NCBI RefSeq assembly: GCF_002245495.1
Contig: NZ_NQJF01000001.1
Span: 124,001 to 188,000, forward strand
From: Oceanimonas baumannii
GTDB taxonomy: Bacteria; Pseudomonadota; Gammaproteobacteria; Enterobacterales; Aeromonadaceae
Direction of reading: 5' to 3'
DNA: 64,000 bases
Each line of letters starts with the position of its first letter. Position 1 is the first letter of the stretch. The notes below the pieces were generated by a model that did no database searches, was not told where the DNA came from, and saw nothing but the letters and a program-made list of their open reading frames with translations. The position numbers and the translations under genes are program-made. This document shows positions 43,176 through 54,684 of the stretch, in pieces.

Positions 43176-46048
43176 ATCTCCACCCGGTTTCGCCCGCCAC
43201 TCTTGGCATCATAAAGCGCCTGATCCGCCAACGCCAACAGCCGGTCTGGACTGAGTGCATCACTCGTATCTGCCACCCCCAGCGACACGGTCAGGCTCAG
43301 GCCCTCGGCAATCGGGCTGCAGTCAAGCTCAGCCACAGCCCGGCGAATACGCTCACAAATACGGGCGGCATCTTTCAGACTGGTATCGGGGAACAACAAG
43401 GTAAATTCTTCTCCCCCCCAGCGAGCGAGCTTATCCTGACTGCGGATCTGCTCCTTTAATACCTGCGCCACAGCCTTAATCGCTTCATCTCCAACACTAT
43501 GCGACCACCGGTCGTTTACTTGCTTGAAGTAATCAATATCCACCACCGCCAGACAAAGATCATGAGCACTTTGCCCGGAATAACCATAAGCCTCAGCCAG
43601 CCATTCATCAAAGGCCCGGCGATTGGCAAGGCCGGTAAGCTGATCTTCCCGCGCCTGGCGTTCAAAGGCCTGAGTCTGCTGTTGCAGGGCATAGGTTTTT
43701 TCATCCACCAGCCGCTGAAGGGTAATGGCACTGCTCTTCAGCATGCGCAGGCGCAGTTGAAACAAGCCCCATATCAGCAACAATCCACCTCCTCCCAGAA
43801 GGATCCAAAACGCAGGACGCTGCCAGAAAAACGGCGCAATACTGAAACTCAGGCTGGCTTCCCGGTCACTCCAGGGGGTATAAGGATAAGATGCCGCCAC
43901 GTTAAGCTGGTAATGACCCGGTGACAGGTTGGTATATTCCGCCAGGTTCTGGCTATCGCGCGCAACCCATTCCTTGTCGAATCCTTCCAGCCGGGTGCGA
44001 TAACGGATGCGCTCGGGCATCACATAACCCAAGCCAGCAAACTCAATTTGTATACGCTCGCTGCCAGCTGGCAGGTCCAGGGACGGCTCCGGCAATACCG
44101 ATATACCGTTGACCTTGATATCTTCCAGCACCACCGGCAGATTATTTCGCACCAGACTGGCCAGCCGTTTGGGCTGCACTCGTGCCACCCCGATGGCCGT
44201 CGCAATCCAAAGGCTGCCATCAGGGGCCAAAGTGGCTGCAGGCCCCGCCCCTCCATTGGCCTGGCTGCTGGCCATACCATCTCCTTCTCCGAACAGTTCA
44301 AAAGGAATGACATCCAGCTCACCATCTGCCACCTGATGCGCCTGCTGCAAGTCCAGCCTCAGTATTCCCCGGTTGGTGGTCAGCCAGAGCCCGCCTTGCT
44401 GATCGGCTACCGGCTGAAACATTTTTTCAATGGGTAACCCCTGAGGACGACCGACGATGGACAGACTGTCATCCCGATACCGGTAACGCAGCAGACCGCG
44501 GTCAGTAGCAACCCAGACGGCATCGCTGCCCGCTTGCTGATAAAAGCCAAAGGCATATTCGGCACTTTCCTGACTGTGTAAATCAAGTGTTCTGATCTCT
44601 GCCGGATCCCCCCGGCTCAAAATCGCCACCCCGACCCCAGTGCCAACCCAGATATCGCCGTTTTCCGCCTGGTGCAGCGCCATCACAAATTCACCGGGCA
44701 AACCGTTTTTCCTGCCATAAGTGGTCACTCGGCCCTGGTACAAACGGTTAAGTCCGTCGGCAGTACCTATCCACAGACTGCCATCCCGGGCCGGTAATAT
44801 GGCGCGAACTTCATTGGCACTGAGACCCTGCCGGCTATCAATAATCTGCGGCGGCCGGTCAGGCGTGAGGCCGATAAGGCCATGAATAAAGGTCCCCAGC
44901 CAGAGGGTATTATCCTGCTGGGCGAGACTCAAAATAGATGGCACCTTACCGTCGGGAAGTTCAACCGGCACCGACTGCACGCCACTGGGGCGGATCTGAC
45001 TGAGGCCGTTGCTGGTACCCGCCCAGATTTTCCCATTTTCATCGGCGAGTACAGTACGTACATAGTTTCCGGACAGCCCCTGTTCTTGGGTAAAACTGGT
45101 AAAAGGCGCGTCACGCAAACGCATCAGGCCACCATTGGTGCCCACCCAGATATTGCCCTCCGAGTCCTGCAGCAATGACACCACCCGGTTGTTGGGCAGA
45201 CCCTGTTCCGTATCCAGCCGCTCCAGTCCATGCCTGCCCAGACGCACCAGCCCCCGGTCAATGGTGCCAATCCACAATTCACCGTCACTATCTTCCAGCA
45301 GAGTGCTGATGGCTTCCTCGGCCAGTTGCGGATGAAGAGGGGCAAAGCTGCCGCTCTTGTCACTGCCATACAACCCTCGCCCTGAACCCACCAGCAACTG
45401 TCCTTGCTGTGTTTGCAACAACGCCTGTACCGGAACAGCCGGGATCTGCCTATTCACGGTGATTTCCAGATCAGGCCCGATCTCCACCAGCCCGAGAGAG
45501 GTTCCCGCCCAGATCCGCCCGTCTTCTGTTTGCAGCAAACGGTAAACCGCCAGCCCAGGCAGACCCTGAGATGATGAAAAATGATGTTGTGTCCCTTGCT
45601 GGTCACGCATATAAATACCGTCACCTTCAGTCGCAAACCATAACCGTCCTTTCTGGTCACGCAGTACATGGTTCACCATGGCCGGCAGGCTTCTCTGGGG
45701 TTGCCAGTGAGGATGTTGATAACGACTGAAACTCCCCCGGGCCCCCACTACCAGCAAGCCATCGCCATCCGTAGTCAATCCACGAATTCCCGAGTCAGCC
45801 AAGCCGGTTTGCTCACCACGCACAAAAGTATGAAACCTCCGTCCGTTATAGCGTGACACTCCCTCCCAGGTTGCAAACCAGAGATAACCTTCGGCCGTTT
45901 GTGCCATGCTGTTGATACTGTTGTGAGGCAGACCATTACGAGTGGTCCAGCTGTCCTGATAGTAATCCCTCAATGGTGAATCAGCGGCGCTCAGTGGCAA
46001 CAGCGGGAAGTAAAAGCACACAAGCAGCAGTAAATAACGAAGGTTCAT
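43172..46048 (-). CDS. diguanylate cyclase with periplasmic two-component-regulator propeller
   Basis: A transmembrane sensor that would make cyclic di-GMP. From ATG 46048 (AGGGA nine bases upstream; the ATG at 46057 abuts the ribosome-binding site) it has 958 residues. Signal sequence about 1-22, then about a dozen Reg_prop repeats (each with GxIWxGTxxGL-type cores, such as GELWIGTIDRGLVR and GNIWVGTNGGLMR) forming two beta propellers to about residue 630. A Y_Y_Y domain is at about 650-735 (RTRLEGFDKEW, TNLSPGHYQL), one membrane helix at about 750-772, a short coiled linker, and a C-terminal GGDEF domain with GGEEF at about 875-879 and the LTGLANRRAFDE entry motif. An RxxD inhibitory site is not obvious. 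The ligand is unknown. Its stop overlaps the tilS start, and accA precedes it after a terminator. Confidence 0.92.
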   Translation of the reverse strand: MNLRYLLLLVCFYFPLLPLSAADSPLRDYYQDSWTTRNGLPHNSINSMAQTAEGYLWFATWEGVSRYNGRRFHTFVRGEQTGLADSGIRGLTTDGDGLLVVGARGSFSRYQHPHWQPQRSLPAMVNHVLRDQKGRLWFATEGDGIYMRDQQGTQHHFSSSQGLPGLAVYRLLQTEDGRIWAGTSLGLVEIGPDLEITVNRQIPAVPVQALLQTQQGQLLVGSGRGLYGSDKSGSFAPLHPQLAEEAISTLLEDSDGELWIGTIDRGLVRLGRHGLERLDTEQGLPNNRVVSLLQDSEGNIWVGTNGGLMRLRDAPFTSFTQEQGLSGNYVRTVLADENGKIWAGTSNGLSQIRPSGVQSVPVELPDGKVPSILSLAQQDNTLWLGTFIHGLIGLTPDRPPQIIDSRQGLSANEVRAILPARDGSLWIGTADGLNRLYQGRVTTYGRKNGLPGEFVMALHQAENGDIWVGTGVGVAILSRGDPAEIRTLDLHSQESAEYAFGFYQQAGSDAVWVATDRGLLRYRYRDDSLSIVGRPQGLPIEKMFQPVADQQGGLWLTTNRGILRLDLQQAHQVADGELDVIPFELFGEGDGMASSQANGGAGPAATLAPDGSLWIATAIGVARVQPKRLASLVRNNLPVVLEDIKVNGISVLPEPSLDLPAGSERIQIEFAGLGYVMPERIRYRTRLEGFDKEWVARDSQNLAEYTNLSPGHYQLNVAASYPYTPWSDREASLSFSIAPFFWQRPAFWILLGGGGLLLIWGLFQLRLRMLKSSAITLQRLVDEKTYALQQQTQAFERQAREDQLTGLANRRAFDEWLAEAYGYSGQSAHDLCLAVVDIDYFKQVNDRWSHSVGDEAIKAVAQVLKEQIRSQDKLARWGGEEFTLLFPDTSLKDAARICERIRRAVAELDCSPIAEGLSLTVSLGVADTSDALSPDRLLALADQALYDAKSGGRNRVEM

Positions 46049-46142
46049 ACAAGACATTCCCTGGTAAGTGGTTCTATCTCAAGACAAAATATAACAGTTT
46101 AAAAAGCGGACATGAGGAAGAACCAACGGGTTCGGCGGGAAA

Positions 46143-46166
46143 GAAAAAAGCGCCTCTGAAGGCGCT
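46143..46166 (-). terminator. Rho-independent terminator of accA
   Basis: AGCGCCT-CTGA-AGGCGCT hairpin (46149-46166) followed on the minus strand by TTTTTTC. It closes the long envelope/replication operon. Confidence 0.85.
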
Positions 46167-46203
46167 CATGCAAGCTATAGACGTGCCCCTGGCAGCCGGC
46201 CTA

Positions 46204-47160
46204 TCAGCAATAACCGTATTTCATCAGACGCTGGTAACGCTGCTCCAGCAACGCATCGGTATCGAGCTGCTCGAGATCGGCCAGATCAGCGATCAGACGC
46301 GCTTTCAGGCGTTCAGCCATCAGCAGCGGGTTGCTGTGGGCGCCGCCCATGGGCTCTTCCACCACATTGTCGATCAGACCCAGCTCATGGATCCGGCCTG
46401 CGGTAATGCCCATGGCTTCGGCGGCCACGGAGGCCTTCTCGGCGCTCTTCCACAGAATAGAGGCACAGCCTTCCGGGGAAATCACCGAGTAGGTAGAATA
46501 CTGCAGCATATTAACCCGGTCACCCACGCCAATGGCCAGGGCACCGCCAGAGCCACCTTCACCCACTACGGTGCAGATAATGGGGGTTTTCAGACCGGCC
46601 ATGACTTTCAGGTTACGGGCGATGGCTTCACTCTGACCGCGCTCTTCAGCACCCACGCCCGGGTAGGCACCGGGAGTGTCGATAAAGGTCAGGATCGGCA
46701 TTTTGAAACGTTCGGCCATCTCCATCAGCCGCAGGGCCTTACGGTAGCCTTCCGGACGGGGCATGCCAAAGTTGCGTTTGATTTTTTCCTTGGTTTCACG
46801 GCCTTTCTGATGACCAATCACCATCACCGGGCGGCCTTCAAAACGGGCCACCCCACCGACAATAGCCTTGTCGTCAGCGTAGGCACGATCGCCGGCCAGC
46901 TCATCAAATTCGCCAAACATCATATCCAGATAGTCCTGAGTGTAAGGACGACGGGGATGACGGGCCAGCTGGGAAATCTGCCAGGGACCCAGGTTGCCGA
47001 ATACTTTTTTAGTCAGCTCGTCGCGCTTCACTTCCAGACGACCGATCTCTTCATCCAGATCGATGTCGAGGCCTTCGCCTTCGCCCACATGGCGAAGTTC
47101 TTCAATCTGGGCCTGAAGTTCGGCGATAGGTTGTTCAAAATCCAGAAAATGGTGGCTCAT
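46204..47160 (-). CDS. accA: acetyl-CoA carboxylase carboxyltransferase subunit alpha
   Basis: AccA with AccD transfers carboxyl from biotin to acetyl-CoA, the first committed step of fatty acid synthesis. The 318 residues (319 in E. coli) include the N-terminal coiled helix ([17 protein letters not shown]), [14 protein letters not shown], and the crotonase-fold core [20 protein letters not shown] (about 149-168) and [15 protein letters not shown] oxyanion region. It lies 9 bases after dnaE with a GAGGG ribosome-binding site. dnaE-accA adjacency is widely conserved. Confidence 0.98.
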   Translation of the reverse strand: MSHHFLDFEQPIAELQAQIEELRHVGEGEGLDIDLDEEIGRLEVKRDELTKKVFGNLGPWQISQLARHPRRPYTQDYLDMMFGEFDELAGDRAYADDKAIVGGVARFEGRPVMVIGHQKGRETKEKIKRNFGMPRPEGYRKALRLMEMAERFKMPILTFIDTPGAYPGVGAEERGQSEAIARNLKVMAGLKTPIICTVVGEGGSGGALAIGVGDRVNMLQYSTYSVISPEGCASILWKSAEKASVAAEAMGITAGRIHELGLIDNVVEEPMGGAHSNPLLMAERLKARLIADLADLEQLDTDALLEQRYQRLMKYGYC

Positions 47161-47169
47161 GGCTGCCCT

Positions 47170-50100
47170 CTATTCAAACATCAGTTCGACCTTGTCCGGC
47201 CCCAGCAGGCCTTTCAGCGAGTCCAGCATCTGATCGGTGGGGGTTACCCGCCACTCGGTGCCCAGAGTGAGCTCGGCTCTTGCGCCAGGTCGGTTATAGG
47301 TCACACGCACAGGACATACGCCCGCCCTAACCGGCGTGAGTATGTCCAGCAATTGAGTAAAAAAGCCCTGATCGATGCGGCTTTTATCTATATACAATGC
47401 AAGGCCACGGGCAAAACGCTCCCGGGCATCGCTGATATCAAGCACTTCTCTGGCCGACATTTTAAGGCCGCCGGAGAAGTCGTCAAAACTTACCTGTCCG
47501 CTAATAACCAGAATTTTATCTTTTTCCAGCAAAGACTCATAGCGTTCCAGTGCATCAGAGAACAGCGTGACATCCAGACGCCCCGATTTGTCATCAAGGG
47601 TGAGAATACCCATACGGTTGCCCCGCTTGGTGGTCATCACTCTGGCGGCAATCACCAGCCCTGCCACCGTGCTGATGCGATCACGGCCACCGGGCTGCAC
47701 TTCATTCAGACGGCCGCTGGTATAGTGCCGCAACTCTTTGGCATATTGATTAATGGGGTGACCGGTGAGATACAACCCCAGTGTATCGCGTTCACCGTCA
47801 AGCCATATCTTATCAGGCCAGTGAGGTACATCGGCAAAAGCGTGCTCAACACTGTCTTCTTCCACCAGCACGCCGAACATGTCACCCTGACCGAGAGCCT
47901 CGGCCTTGGCATGCTGATCGGCCGCCTGCATGGCCTCGCCCAGGCTGGCCATAATGGCCGCCCGGTGCGGGCCCAGCCGATCCATGGCCCCGGAAAGAAT
48001 CAGCTTTTCCATCACCCGCTTATTCAGCTTTTTCAGATCCACCCGGTTACAGAAGTCGAACAGGTCCCGGAACGGACCGCCAGCTTCACGGGCAGCGAGG
48101 ATAGACTCGATAGGGGCTTCACCCACCCCCTTGATGGCACCAATACCATACACAATGTGGCCATCTTCATTCACCGTAAAACGATAACGCCCGGTGTTAA
48201 CATCAGGTGGGATCAACGTCAGCCCCATCCGCTGACATTCGTCCACCAGGGTCACCACCTTGTCGGTGTTGTCCATATCGGCGGTCATCACCGCCGCCAT
48301 AAACTCGGCCGGGAAATGGGTCTTCAGCCACAGGGTCTGGTAGGACACCAGGGCATAAGCGGCAGAGTGCGATTTGTTAAACCCGTACCCGGCGAATTTC
48401 TCCACCAGGTCAAATATTTTCATCGCCAGCTCGCCGTCGATACCGTTGGCAACGGCCCCCGCCTCAAAACCGGCCCGCTGCTTGGCCATCTCTTCCGGCT
48501 TCTTTTTACCCATGGCCCGGCGCAGCAAATCTGCCCCCCCCAAGGAGTAACCCGCCAGTACCTGTGCAATCTGCATCACCTGTTCCTGATACAGGATGAT
48601 GCCGTAGGTGGGTTCCAGAATAGGTTGCAGCGATTCGTGCTGCCACTGTTCATCGGGGTAGGACACCGCTTCCCGGCCGTGCTTACGGTCGATAAAGTTA
48701 TCCACCATGCCCGACTGCAGCGGCCCCGGACGGAACAGGGCCACCAGAGCGATCATGTCTTCGAAGCAGTCCGGCTGCAGCCGTTTAATCAAGTCCTTCA
48801 TGCCACGGGATTCCAGCTGGAATACCGCCGTGGTTTCATGGCGCTTGAGCAACTGGAAAGAGGCTTTGTCGTCGATGGGGATGGCGGCGATGTCGATCGC
48901 CGGCTTGCCTTCCTTCGCCAGTCTGGGGTTAATCATGCCCAGCGCCCAGTCAATGATGGTCAGGGTACGCAAGCCGAGGAAGTCGAATTTCACCAGGCCG
49001 GCGTATTCCACGTCATTCTTGTCAAACTGGGTGACCGGGTTATGGCCCTCAGCATCACAGTACAACGGAGAAAAGTCAGTGATCCTGGTCGGTGCGATCA
49101 CCACCCCACCGGCGTGCTTGCCAGCATTACGGGTTACCCCTTCGAGGATACGTGCCATATCGATCAGCGCCCGTACCTCTTCGTCCTGATCGTAGAGTTC
49201 GGGCAGCTTGGGCTCGGCTTCAAAGGCCTTGGCCAGGGTCATGCCGGGATCGGGCGGGATCAGCTTGGAAATACGGTCGACAAAACCATAGGGATGGCCC
49301 AGCACCCGCCCCACATCACGCACCACCGCCTTGGCGGCCATGGTACCGAAGGTAATGATCTGGGATACCGCATCACGCCCGTACAGCTCGGCTACGTGAT
49401 CGATCACTTCGTCACGGCGATCCATGCAAAAGTCGATGTCGAAATCGGGCATCGACACCCGCTCGGGGTTCAGGAAACGTTCAAACAGCAGATCGAATTC
49501 GAGCGGGTCAAGATCGGTGATTTTGAGCGCATAGGCCACCAGGGAGCCGGCACCGGATCCTCGTCCGGGCCCAACAGGAATACCGTTGTCCTTGGACCAC
49601 TGGATAAATTCCATCACGATAAGGAAGTAGCCAGGGAAGCCCATCTGGTTGATCACGTCGAGCTCAATTCTCAGCCGCTCGTCGTATTCATCGCGCTTGT
49701 CCGCCCGTACTTGCGGATCCGGGAACAGAAATTCCAGCCGTTCTTCCAGGCCCTTTTCGGAGCATTTGACCAGAAAATCTTCAATGCTCATGTCGCCGGT
49801 GGGGAAGTCCGGCAGAAAGTATTCGCCCAGCCGTACCGTCACGTTACAGCGCTTGGCGATCTCCACACTGTTTTCCAGCGCCTCGGGAATATCGGCAAAC
49901 AGCTCGGCCATTTCCTCCGGGCTTTTCAGATATTGCTCGGGGCTGTAACGCTTGGGCCGGCGCTTGTCGTCCAGGGTGTAACCATCATGAATGGCCACAC
50001 GAATTTCATGAGCGTCAAAATCACTCTTGTCGAGAAACACCACTTCGTTGGTGGCCACCACCGGCAACTGTTGTTCCGTGGCCAGCTCCACCGCCATGTG

Positions 50101-50643
50101 CAGGTAACTTTCTTCGTCGGGACGACCGGTGCGCAGCAGTTCCAGGTAGTAACGGTCGGGAAAATGCTGCTGGTAAAACGCCAGGCATTGCCCGGCAAGC
50201 TCCTGGTTACCCTTTAGCAAGTAAGTGCCCACATCCCCTTCCCGGCCGCCGGACAGCACAATCACCCCCTCACTGTGCTCCGCCAGCCAGGCTTTATCGA
50301 TAACGGGCCTGTGCTGAATATGGCCACGCAGATAAGCCTTGGATATCAGCAAGGTAATATTCTGGTAGCCGGTGTTATTCATGGCCAGCAGAGGCAGACG
50401 AAACAGCTGCTCGCCCATTTCCTCGCTTTGCACCCAGAAATCGGCCCCGATCAGCGGCTTGAGGCCTCTTTTATGGGCATCGCCGTAGAAACGCACCAGG
50501 CCGCACAGGTTCATTTCGTCGGTCAGGGCCAAGGCCGGGTAGCCCTGCTCCTGCACTCGTCCGGTAATGGGACCGATTTTGGTGAGGCCATCCACCATGG
50601 AAAAATCAGAGTGAATACGCAGATGGATAAAGCTAGGGATCAT
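47170..50643 (-). CDS. dnaE: DNA polymerase III alpha subunit
   Basis: The replicative polymerase catalytic subunit, 1157 residues (1160 in E. coli). An N-terminal PHP domain ([16 protein letters not shown]) is followed by the C-family polymerase core with the catalytic aspartates in PDFDIDFC (about 400-407) and [14 protein letters not shown] just before. Then come the helix-hairpin-helix and OB parts ([19 protein letters not shown] near 1000), and a C-terminal tau-binding tail. The ATG overlaps the rnhB stop (ATGA). A 1414-codon plus-strand open frame lies across this gene; it is an antisense shadow. Confidence 0.98.
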   Translation of the reverse strand: MIPSFIHLRIHSDFSMVDGLTKIGPITGRVQEQGYPALALTDEMNLCGLVRFYGDAHKRGLKPLIGADFWVQSEEMGEQLFRLPLLAMNNTGYQNITLLISKAYLRGHIQHRPVIDKAWLAEHSEGVIVLSGGREGDVGTYLLKGNQELAGQCLAFYQQHFPDRYYLELLRTGRPDEESYLHMAVELATEQQLPVVATNEVVFLDKSDFDAHEIRVAIHDGYTLDDKRRPKRYSPEQYLKSPEEMAELFADIPEALENSVEIAKRCNVTVRLGEYFLPDFPTGDMSIEDFLVKCSEKGLEERLEFLFPDPQVRADKRDEYDERLRIELDVINQMGFPGYFLIVMEFIQWSKDNGIPVGPGRGSGAGSLVAYALKITDLDPLEFDLLFERFLNPERVSMPDFDIDFCMDRRDEVIDHVAELYGRDAVSQIITFGTMAAKAVVRDVGRVLGHPYGFVDRISKLIPPDPGMTLAKAFEAEPKLPELYDQDEEVRALIDMARILEGVTRNAGKHAGGVVIAPTRITDFSPLYCDAEGHNPVTQFDKNDVEYAGLVKFDFLGLRTLTIIDWALGMINPRLAKEGKPAIDIAAIPIDDKASFQLLKRHETTAVFQLESRGMKDLIKRLQPDCFEDMIALVALFRPGPLQSGMVDNFIDRKHGREAVSYPDEQWQHESLQPILEPTYGIILYQEQVMQIAQVLAGYSLGGADLLRRAMGKKKPEEMAKQRAGFEAGAVANGIDGELAMKIFDLVEKFAGYGFNKSHSAAYALVSYQTLWLKTHFPAEFMAAVMTADMDNTDKVVTLVDECQRMGLTLIPPDVNTGRYRFTVNEDGHIVYGIGAIKGVGEAPIESILAAREAGGPFRDLFDFCNRVDLKKLNKRVMEKLILSGAMDRLGPHRAAIMASLGEAMQAADQHAKAEALGQGDMFGVLVEEDSVEHAFADVPHWPDKIWLDGERDTLGLYLTGHPINQYAKELRHYTSGRLNEVQPGGRDRISTVAGLVIAARVMTTKRGNRMGILTLDDKSGRLDVTLFSDALERYESLLEKDKILVISGQVSFDDFSGGLKMSAREVLDISDARERFARGLALYIDKSRIDQGFFTQLLDILTPVRAGVCPVRVTYNRPGARAELTLGTEWRVTPTDQMLDSLKGLLGPDKVELMFE

Positions 50644-51233
50644 GCGCCCTCCAGCGCTCTGGCCACGGGCTTAAAGCTTTTCCGATGCTCAGGCAAGGCA
50701 CCGTGCAGAGCCAGTGCAGCCAGATGCTCCTTGGTGGGGTATCCCTTATGACGGGCAAAACCATATTGTGGGTGCAAGATATCCAGGGCCAGCATTTCGT
50801 TATCCCGCTCCACTTTGGCGAGTATGGAAGCGGCGCTGATCTCGGCCACCCGGCTGTCACCCTTGACCACGGCTTCAGCAGACATGGGCAAACGGGGGCA
50901 ACGGTTGCCATCAATAAATACAAAACCGGGCTGTACCGGCAGAGCAGCCACGGCCCGGCTCATGGCCAGCAAGGTGGCCTGCAGGATATTAAGCTCATCA
51001 ATTTCGGCAGCCGTGCAGCGACCAATGGCCCAGGCCAGAGCCCGTTCGCGGATCAGCGGTGCCAGCAGCTCCCGCTTCTTTTCACTGATCTTCTTGGAAT
51101 CGGCAAGGCCCGGAATGGGGTTGTCGGGGTCAAGGATAACTGCCGCGGTCACCACATCGCCAACCAGCGGGCCACGCCCGACTTCGTCAACCCCGGCCAC
51201 CAGCACGCCGGAGGGATAAATAATATCGGTCAT
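50640..51233 (-). CDS. rnhB: ribonuclease HII
   Basis: RNase HII starts ribonucleotide excision repair by nicking at single ribonucleotides in DNA. The 197 residues (198 in E. coli) have the catalytic DE pair in [19 protein letters not shown] (about 14-32), [11 protein letters not shown], and the later acidic positions in FIDGNRCP and SILAKVERD. It overlaps lpxB upstream and dnaE downstream by four bases each (ATGA), as in E. coli lpxB-rnhB-dnaE. Confidence 0.97.
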   Translation of the reverse strand: MTDIIYPSGVLVAGVDEVGRGPLVGDVVTAAVILDPDNPIPGLADSKKISEKKRELLAPLIRERALAWAIGRCTAAEIDELNILQATLLAMSRAVAALPVQPGFVFIDGNRCPRLPMSAEAVVKGDSRVAEISAASILAKVERDNEMLALDILHPQYGFARHKGYPTKEHLAALALHGALPEHRKSFKPVARALEGA

Positions 51234-52393
51234 GTTTTTTTTGCCAGTTCCAGCACCGCCAGAGCGGCCTGTTCATCGGCATTGCAACGAATCTTTTTAT
51301 GCAGTTGGGTAAAGTGAGCCACCAGCTCACTGGGATCGTTATCCAACAGTTTGCCGACTTCATCCACAATGTGCCCCGGCGTACACTCATGCTGGATCAG
51401 CTCTGCCACCAGCGTTTGATCTGCCAGCAGGTTGGGCAAGGACACATAGTCGGTTTTTACCAGCCGCTGGGCCAGCCAGTAGCTGAAATCTTTGAGTTTA
51501 TACCCCACCACCATGGGTTTTTTGGCCAGCATGGCTTCGAGGGTGGCTGTGCCTGACGCCAGCAGGATCACGTCAGCGGCGGTCATCACTTCCCGGCCAT
51601 GCCCTTCAATCAGGGTTATATCCAGTCCGGGGGCGATCTCTTGTTTGATATCAAGAAATTCCTGACGGCGCTTTTCACTGACCAGCGGCACCACAAACCT
51701 GAGATCCGGGTAACGCACCTTCAGCTGTTTACAGGCCTCCAGGTATACCGGTGACAACAAGGTCACCTCGGCATGACGACTGCCAGGTAATAGGGCCAGG
51801 TAGCGCCCCTCGGGATCCAGCCCCAAGCGTTCACGGGCACCCAGGGTGTCGGGTACCAGCGGCATCTGGTCGGCCAGGGTATGGCCGATAAAACGACAAG
51901 GAGCGTCGAAACGGTCGTAAAAGGCTTTTTCAAACGGCAGGAAAGCCAGCACCATATCGGTAGCGGCCTTGATTTTGTGAATACGGCCCTGCCGCCAGGC
52001 CCACACCGACGGGCTGACGTAATGTACGGTGGCAATGCCTGCCTTGCGCAGCTTCAGCTCCACGCCAATATTGAAGTCAGGCGCGTCAATACCGACAAAG
52101 ACATCGGGCGGATTATCGCTGAAATGCTGAATAATACGTTTGCGGATCTGCAGAATGCGCGGCAGGCGTCCCAGAACTTCCACTATGCCCATCACCGCCA
52201 GTTCATCCATTTCAAACAGAGCCCGGCAGCCTTCAGCCTGCATCTGCGGGCCGGCAATTCCTTCAAAAACGGCATCGGGATGACGACGGCGCAGCTCGCG
52301 GATAAGCCCGGCACCGAGGGTGTCGCCGGAGACTTCTCCGGCCACAATCCCAATACGAAGCGGGGCGTCAGGCACGGATAATACCGCGCTCAT
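51230..52393 (-). CDS. lpxB: lipid-A-disaccharide synthase
   Basis: LpxB joins UDP-diacylglucosamine and lipid X to the lipid A disaccharide at the inner membrane (GT19). The family start is [20 protein letters not shown], then [23 protein letters not shown] and the C-terminal [19 protein letters not shown]. Starts are uncertain: ATG 52393 (387 residues, used here), ATG 52411, or GTG 52375, which overlaps the lpxA stop closely and matches the length of E. coli LpxB (382) best. All overlap lpxA to some extent. Overlaps rnhB by four bases. Confidence 0.94.
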   Translation of the reverse strand: MSAVLSVPDAPLRIGIVAGEVSGDTLGAGLIRELRRRHPDAVFEGIAGPQMQAEGCRALFEMDELAVMGIVEVLGRLPRILQIRKRIIQHFSDNPPDVFVGIDAPDFNIGVELKLRKAGIATVHYVSPSVWAWRQGRIHKIKAATDMVLAFLPFEKAFYDRFDAPCRFIGHTLADQMPLVPDTLGARERLGLDPEGRYLALLPGSRHAEVTLLSPVYLEACKQLKVRYPDLRFVVPLVSEKRRQEFLDIKQEIAPGLDITLIEGHGREVMTAADVILLASGTATLEAMLAKKPMVVGYKLKDFSYWLAQRLVKTDYVSLPNLLADQTLVAELIQHECTPGHIVDEVGKLLDNDPSELVAHFTQLHKKIRCNADEQAALAVLELAKKT

Positions 52394-53141
52394 TGGCCTT
52401 GAGGAAATCAACCATAATGGCCACCTCAGGCTGCTGTTCGCTCAGCTCCTGCAATGCCGGCAGCACCTCTTCCACGGTTTTGCCGCTGCGGAACAGCTCA
52501 CGGTAAGCCTGCTTGATAGCCGAAATACCTTCTTTGCTGAATCCACGGCGACGCAGACCTTCGGAATTGATGCCAAAGGGCTTGGCATAATGTCCGGCAG
52601 CCATCACATAGGGAGGAACATCTTTATTCAGCGCGGCACAACCGGCGATAAAGGCATGACTGCCCACCCGGCCAAACTGATGAATCGCGGCGTGGCCACC
52701 AAAAATGACATGATCGCCAATATGAACATGTCCTGCCAGGGTGGCATTGTTGGCAAAGATGCAGTCACTGCCAATACGACAGTCGTGCGCCACATGCACA
52801 TTCACCATAAACAGGTTACGACTGCCCACTGAGGTCAGGCTGTCATCCTGGGAAGTGCCCCGGTGAAAGGTGCAGGATTCACGAATAATGTTGTCGTCGC
52901 CAATTTCCAGCACGGTGCGCTCGCCGGCATATTTTTTATCCTGGCAATCTTCCCCGATGGAGGCGAACTGAAAGATGTGATTGCGCTTGCCAATGCGGGT
53001 TGGGCCCTTGATCACCACATGAGAGGCAATCCGGCAATCGTCACCGATCTCGACTTCCGGACCGATCAGGGTCCAGGGGCCAATTTCCACGCCGCTGCCG
53101 ATTTTGGCATCGGGATGGACAATGGCGGTTTCATGGATCAT
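52368..53141 (-). CDS. lpxA: acyl-ACP--UDP-N-acetylglucosamine O-acyltransferase
   Basis: LpxA catalyses the first step of lipid A synthesis, placing an acyl chain on UDP-GlcNAc. From ATG 53141 ([15 protein letters not shown], the conserved family start) it has 257 residues (262 in E. coli). A GTG at 53159 has a better ribosome-binding site (GAGGG at six bases) and would add six residues, so it remains possible. The left-handed beta helix of hexapeptide repeats ([20 protein letters not shown]) is followed by the catalytic-histidine region [13 protein letters not shown] and the C-terminal helices ([11 protein letters not shown]). Confidence 0.96.
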   Translation of the reverse strand: MIHETAIVHPDAKIGSGVEIGPWTLIGPEVEIGDDCRIASHVVIKGPTRIGKRNHIFQFASIGEDCQDKKYAGERTVLEIGDDNIIRESCTFHRGTSQDDSLTSVGSRNLFMVNVHVAHDCRIGSDCIFANNATLAGHVHIGDHVIFGGHAAIHQFGRVGSHAFIAGCAALNKDVPPYVMAAGHYAKPFGINSEGLRRRGFSKEGISAIKQAYRELFRSGKTVEEVLPALQELSEQQPEVAIMVDFLKANERGIIRA

Positions 53142-53161
53142 TGCACCTTGTTCACTCACAC

Positions 53162-53623
53162 TTAACCCTCGCGTTTGGCGCACATCAGCTCGGCAGTACA
53201 TACCACTTCGCCGTCGACGCTGGCAACACCGGTAAATTTGGCAATGCCTCTGCGCTCTTTCAGATAAACCACATCCAGTACCAGCTGATCTCCCGGTACC
53301 ACGGGACGTTTAAAGCGGGCATTGTCGATGGAGGCAAAATAATACAGCTCGTTGGGCTTGGGTTTGCCGACCATTTTAAATGCCAGAATACCGGTGGCCT
53401 GAGCCATCGCTTCCAGGATCAGCACACCGGGGAACACCGGCTTGTTGGGAAAATGGCCGGTGAACATGGGCTCGTTGAATGACACGTTCTTGATACCGCG
53501 CAGGGTCTTGCGCTCGGGGCTGATTTCATAATGAGCCACCTTGTCCACCATCAGAAAAGGATAGCGGTGCGGCAACAGTTCCAGGATTTCCTGGATGTCC
53601 AACTGGTTCAGTTCGTTACTCAA
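53162..53623 (-). CDS. fabZ: 3-hydroxyacyl-ACP dehydratase FabZ
   Basis: FabZ dehydrates beta-hydroxyacyl-ACP in fatty acid elongation. The 153 residues form a hot-dog fold with the catalytic H57 in [14 protein letters not shown] and E71 in [23 protein letters not shown] is the family N-terminus. Its place between lpxD and lpxA couples acyl supply to lipid A synthesis. Confidence 0.97.
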   Translation of the reverse strand: MSNELNQLDIQEILELLPHRYPFLMVDKVAHYEISPERKTLRGIKNVSFNEPMFTGHFPNKPVFPGVLILEAMAQATGILAFKMVGKPKPNELYYFASIDNARFKRPVVPGDQLVLDVVYLKERRGIAKFTGVASVDGEVVCTAELMCAKREG

Positions 53624-53648
53624 AATTTAACCCTACCAAAAAGAGTGC

Positions 53649-54671
53649 TTAGTCGTTGTTGTTCAATTTTTTTTCAAGGCGGCCCAGCCGCTTGTGCATA
53701 TCGTCAATGCGCATAACGCGCGCCGCCGTTTTACGCCACTCCTTGTTGGGCTGCAGCGGAATACCGGAGGAATAGATGCCGGGCTCGGTAATGGGTCTCA
53801 TGACCATGGCCATGCCGGTGATGGTGACACCGTCACAGATCTCCATATGACCATTGAACACCGAGGCACCGCCAATAATACAATATTTACCGACCTTGAG
53901 ACTACCGGCCATGACGGTCCCCCCCGCCATGGCGGTACCGTAGCCAATCTCCACGTTGTGGGCGATCTGACACTGATTGTCGATAATCACATTGTCGGCA
54001 ATACGAGTGTCTTCCAGCGCACCTCTATCGATGGTAGTACAGGCACCAATTTCAACCCGGTTACCAATCATGACTCCGCCGAGCTGAGGGATCTTGATCC
54101 ACTCGCCCTTGTTGTTGGCATAACCAAAACCATCGGCTCCGATCACTGTCCCCGCCTGAACCAGACAATCGCTGCCCAACGTCACATCATGATAAATCGT
54201 CACATTGGCCCAGAGTCTGGTCCGTGCACCCAGGCGGGTGTTTTTGCCGATAAAGCATCCTGCTCCGACGATAACGCCGTCTTCCAGTACCACACCAGAC
54301 TCAATCACCGCATTGGCACCGATAGCGACCCCTTCGCCGAGACTGGCGCACTCTGCAACCACCGCGCTGGGGTGCACATCCACCGCAGGAGCCGGAGTGG
54401 TATCCAGCGCCTGCGCGGCCAGAGCAAACCCCAGATAAGGATCGCTCATCACCAGACAGGCTACCGGACAGACGGCCTTGTCTTCCGGCCTGACAATCAC
54501 CGCTGCTGCTTGTGTCTTTTCAAGCAGGTGTCGGTACTTACTGTCCGTCAGAAAGGCGATCTCACCGGAACCGGCCTTATCGAGCGTATTCAGCTTGTGG
54601 ATGGGCTGCGCCGGATCTCCGTGCAGCTCGGCGCCCAGTGCCTGGGCCAGTTGTTGCAGTGTGATACTCAT
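53649..54671 (-). CDS. lpxD: UDP-3-O-(3-hydroxymyristoyl)glucosamine N-acyltransferase
   Basis: LpxD adds the N-linked acyl chain in the third step of lipid A synthesis. The 340 residues (341 in E. coli) have the N-terminal uridine-binding domain ([34 protein letters not shown]) and a left-handed beta helix with the catalytic-histidine region [20 protein letters not shown] (about 230-250), closing with a C-terminal helix (RLGRLEKKL). Confidence 0.97.
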   Translation of the reverse strand: MSITLQQLAQALGAELHGDPAQPIHKLNTLDKAGSGEIAFLTDSKYRHLLEKTQAAAVIVRPEDKAVCPVACLVMSDPYLGFALAAQALDTTPAPAVDVHPSAVVAECASLGEGVAIGANAVIESGVVLEDGVIVGAGCFIGKNTRLGARTRLWANVTIYHDVTLGSDCLVQAGTVIGADGFGYANNKGEWIKIPQLGGVMIGNRVEIGACTTIDRGALEDTRIADNVIIDNQCQIAHNVEIGYGTAMAGGTVMAGSLKVGKYCIIGGASVFNGHMEICDGVTITGMAMVMRPITEPGIYSSGIPLQPNKEWRKTAARVMRIDDMHKRLGRLEKKLNNND

Positions 54672-54684
54672 GGACTTGCTCTTA

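Noticed and set aside
45973-50217. A 1414-codon open frame on the plus strand
   Set aside because: It lies antisense across accA and almost all of dnaE, both unmistakable. Its product is rich in His, Gln and Gly with no domain, as expected from the reverse complement of GC-rich coding DNA, and it has no ribosome-binding site.
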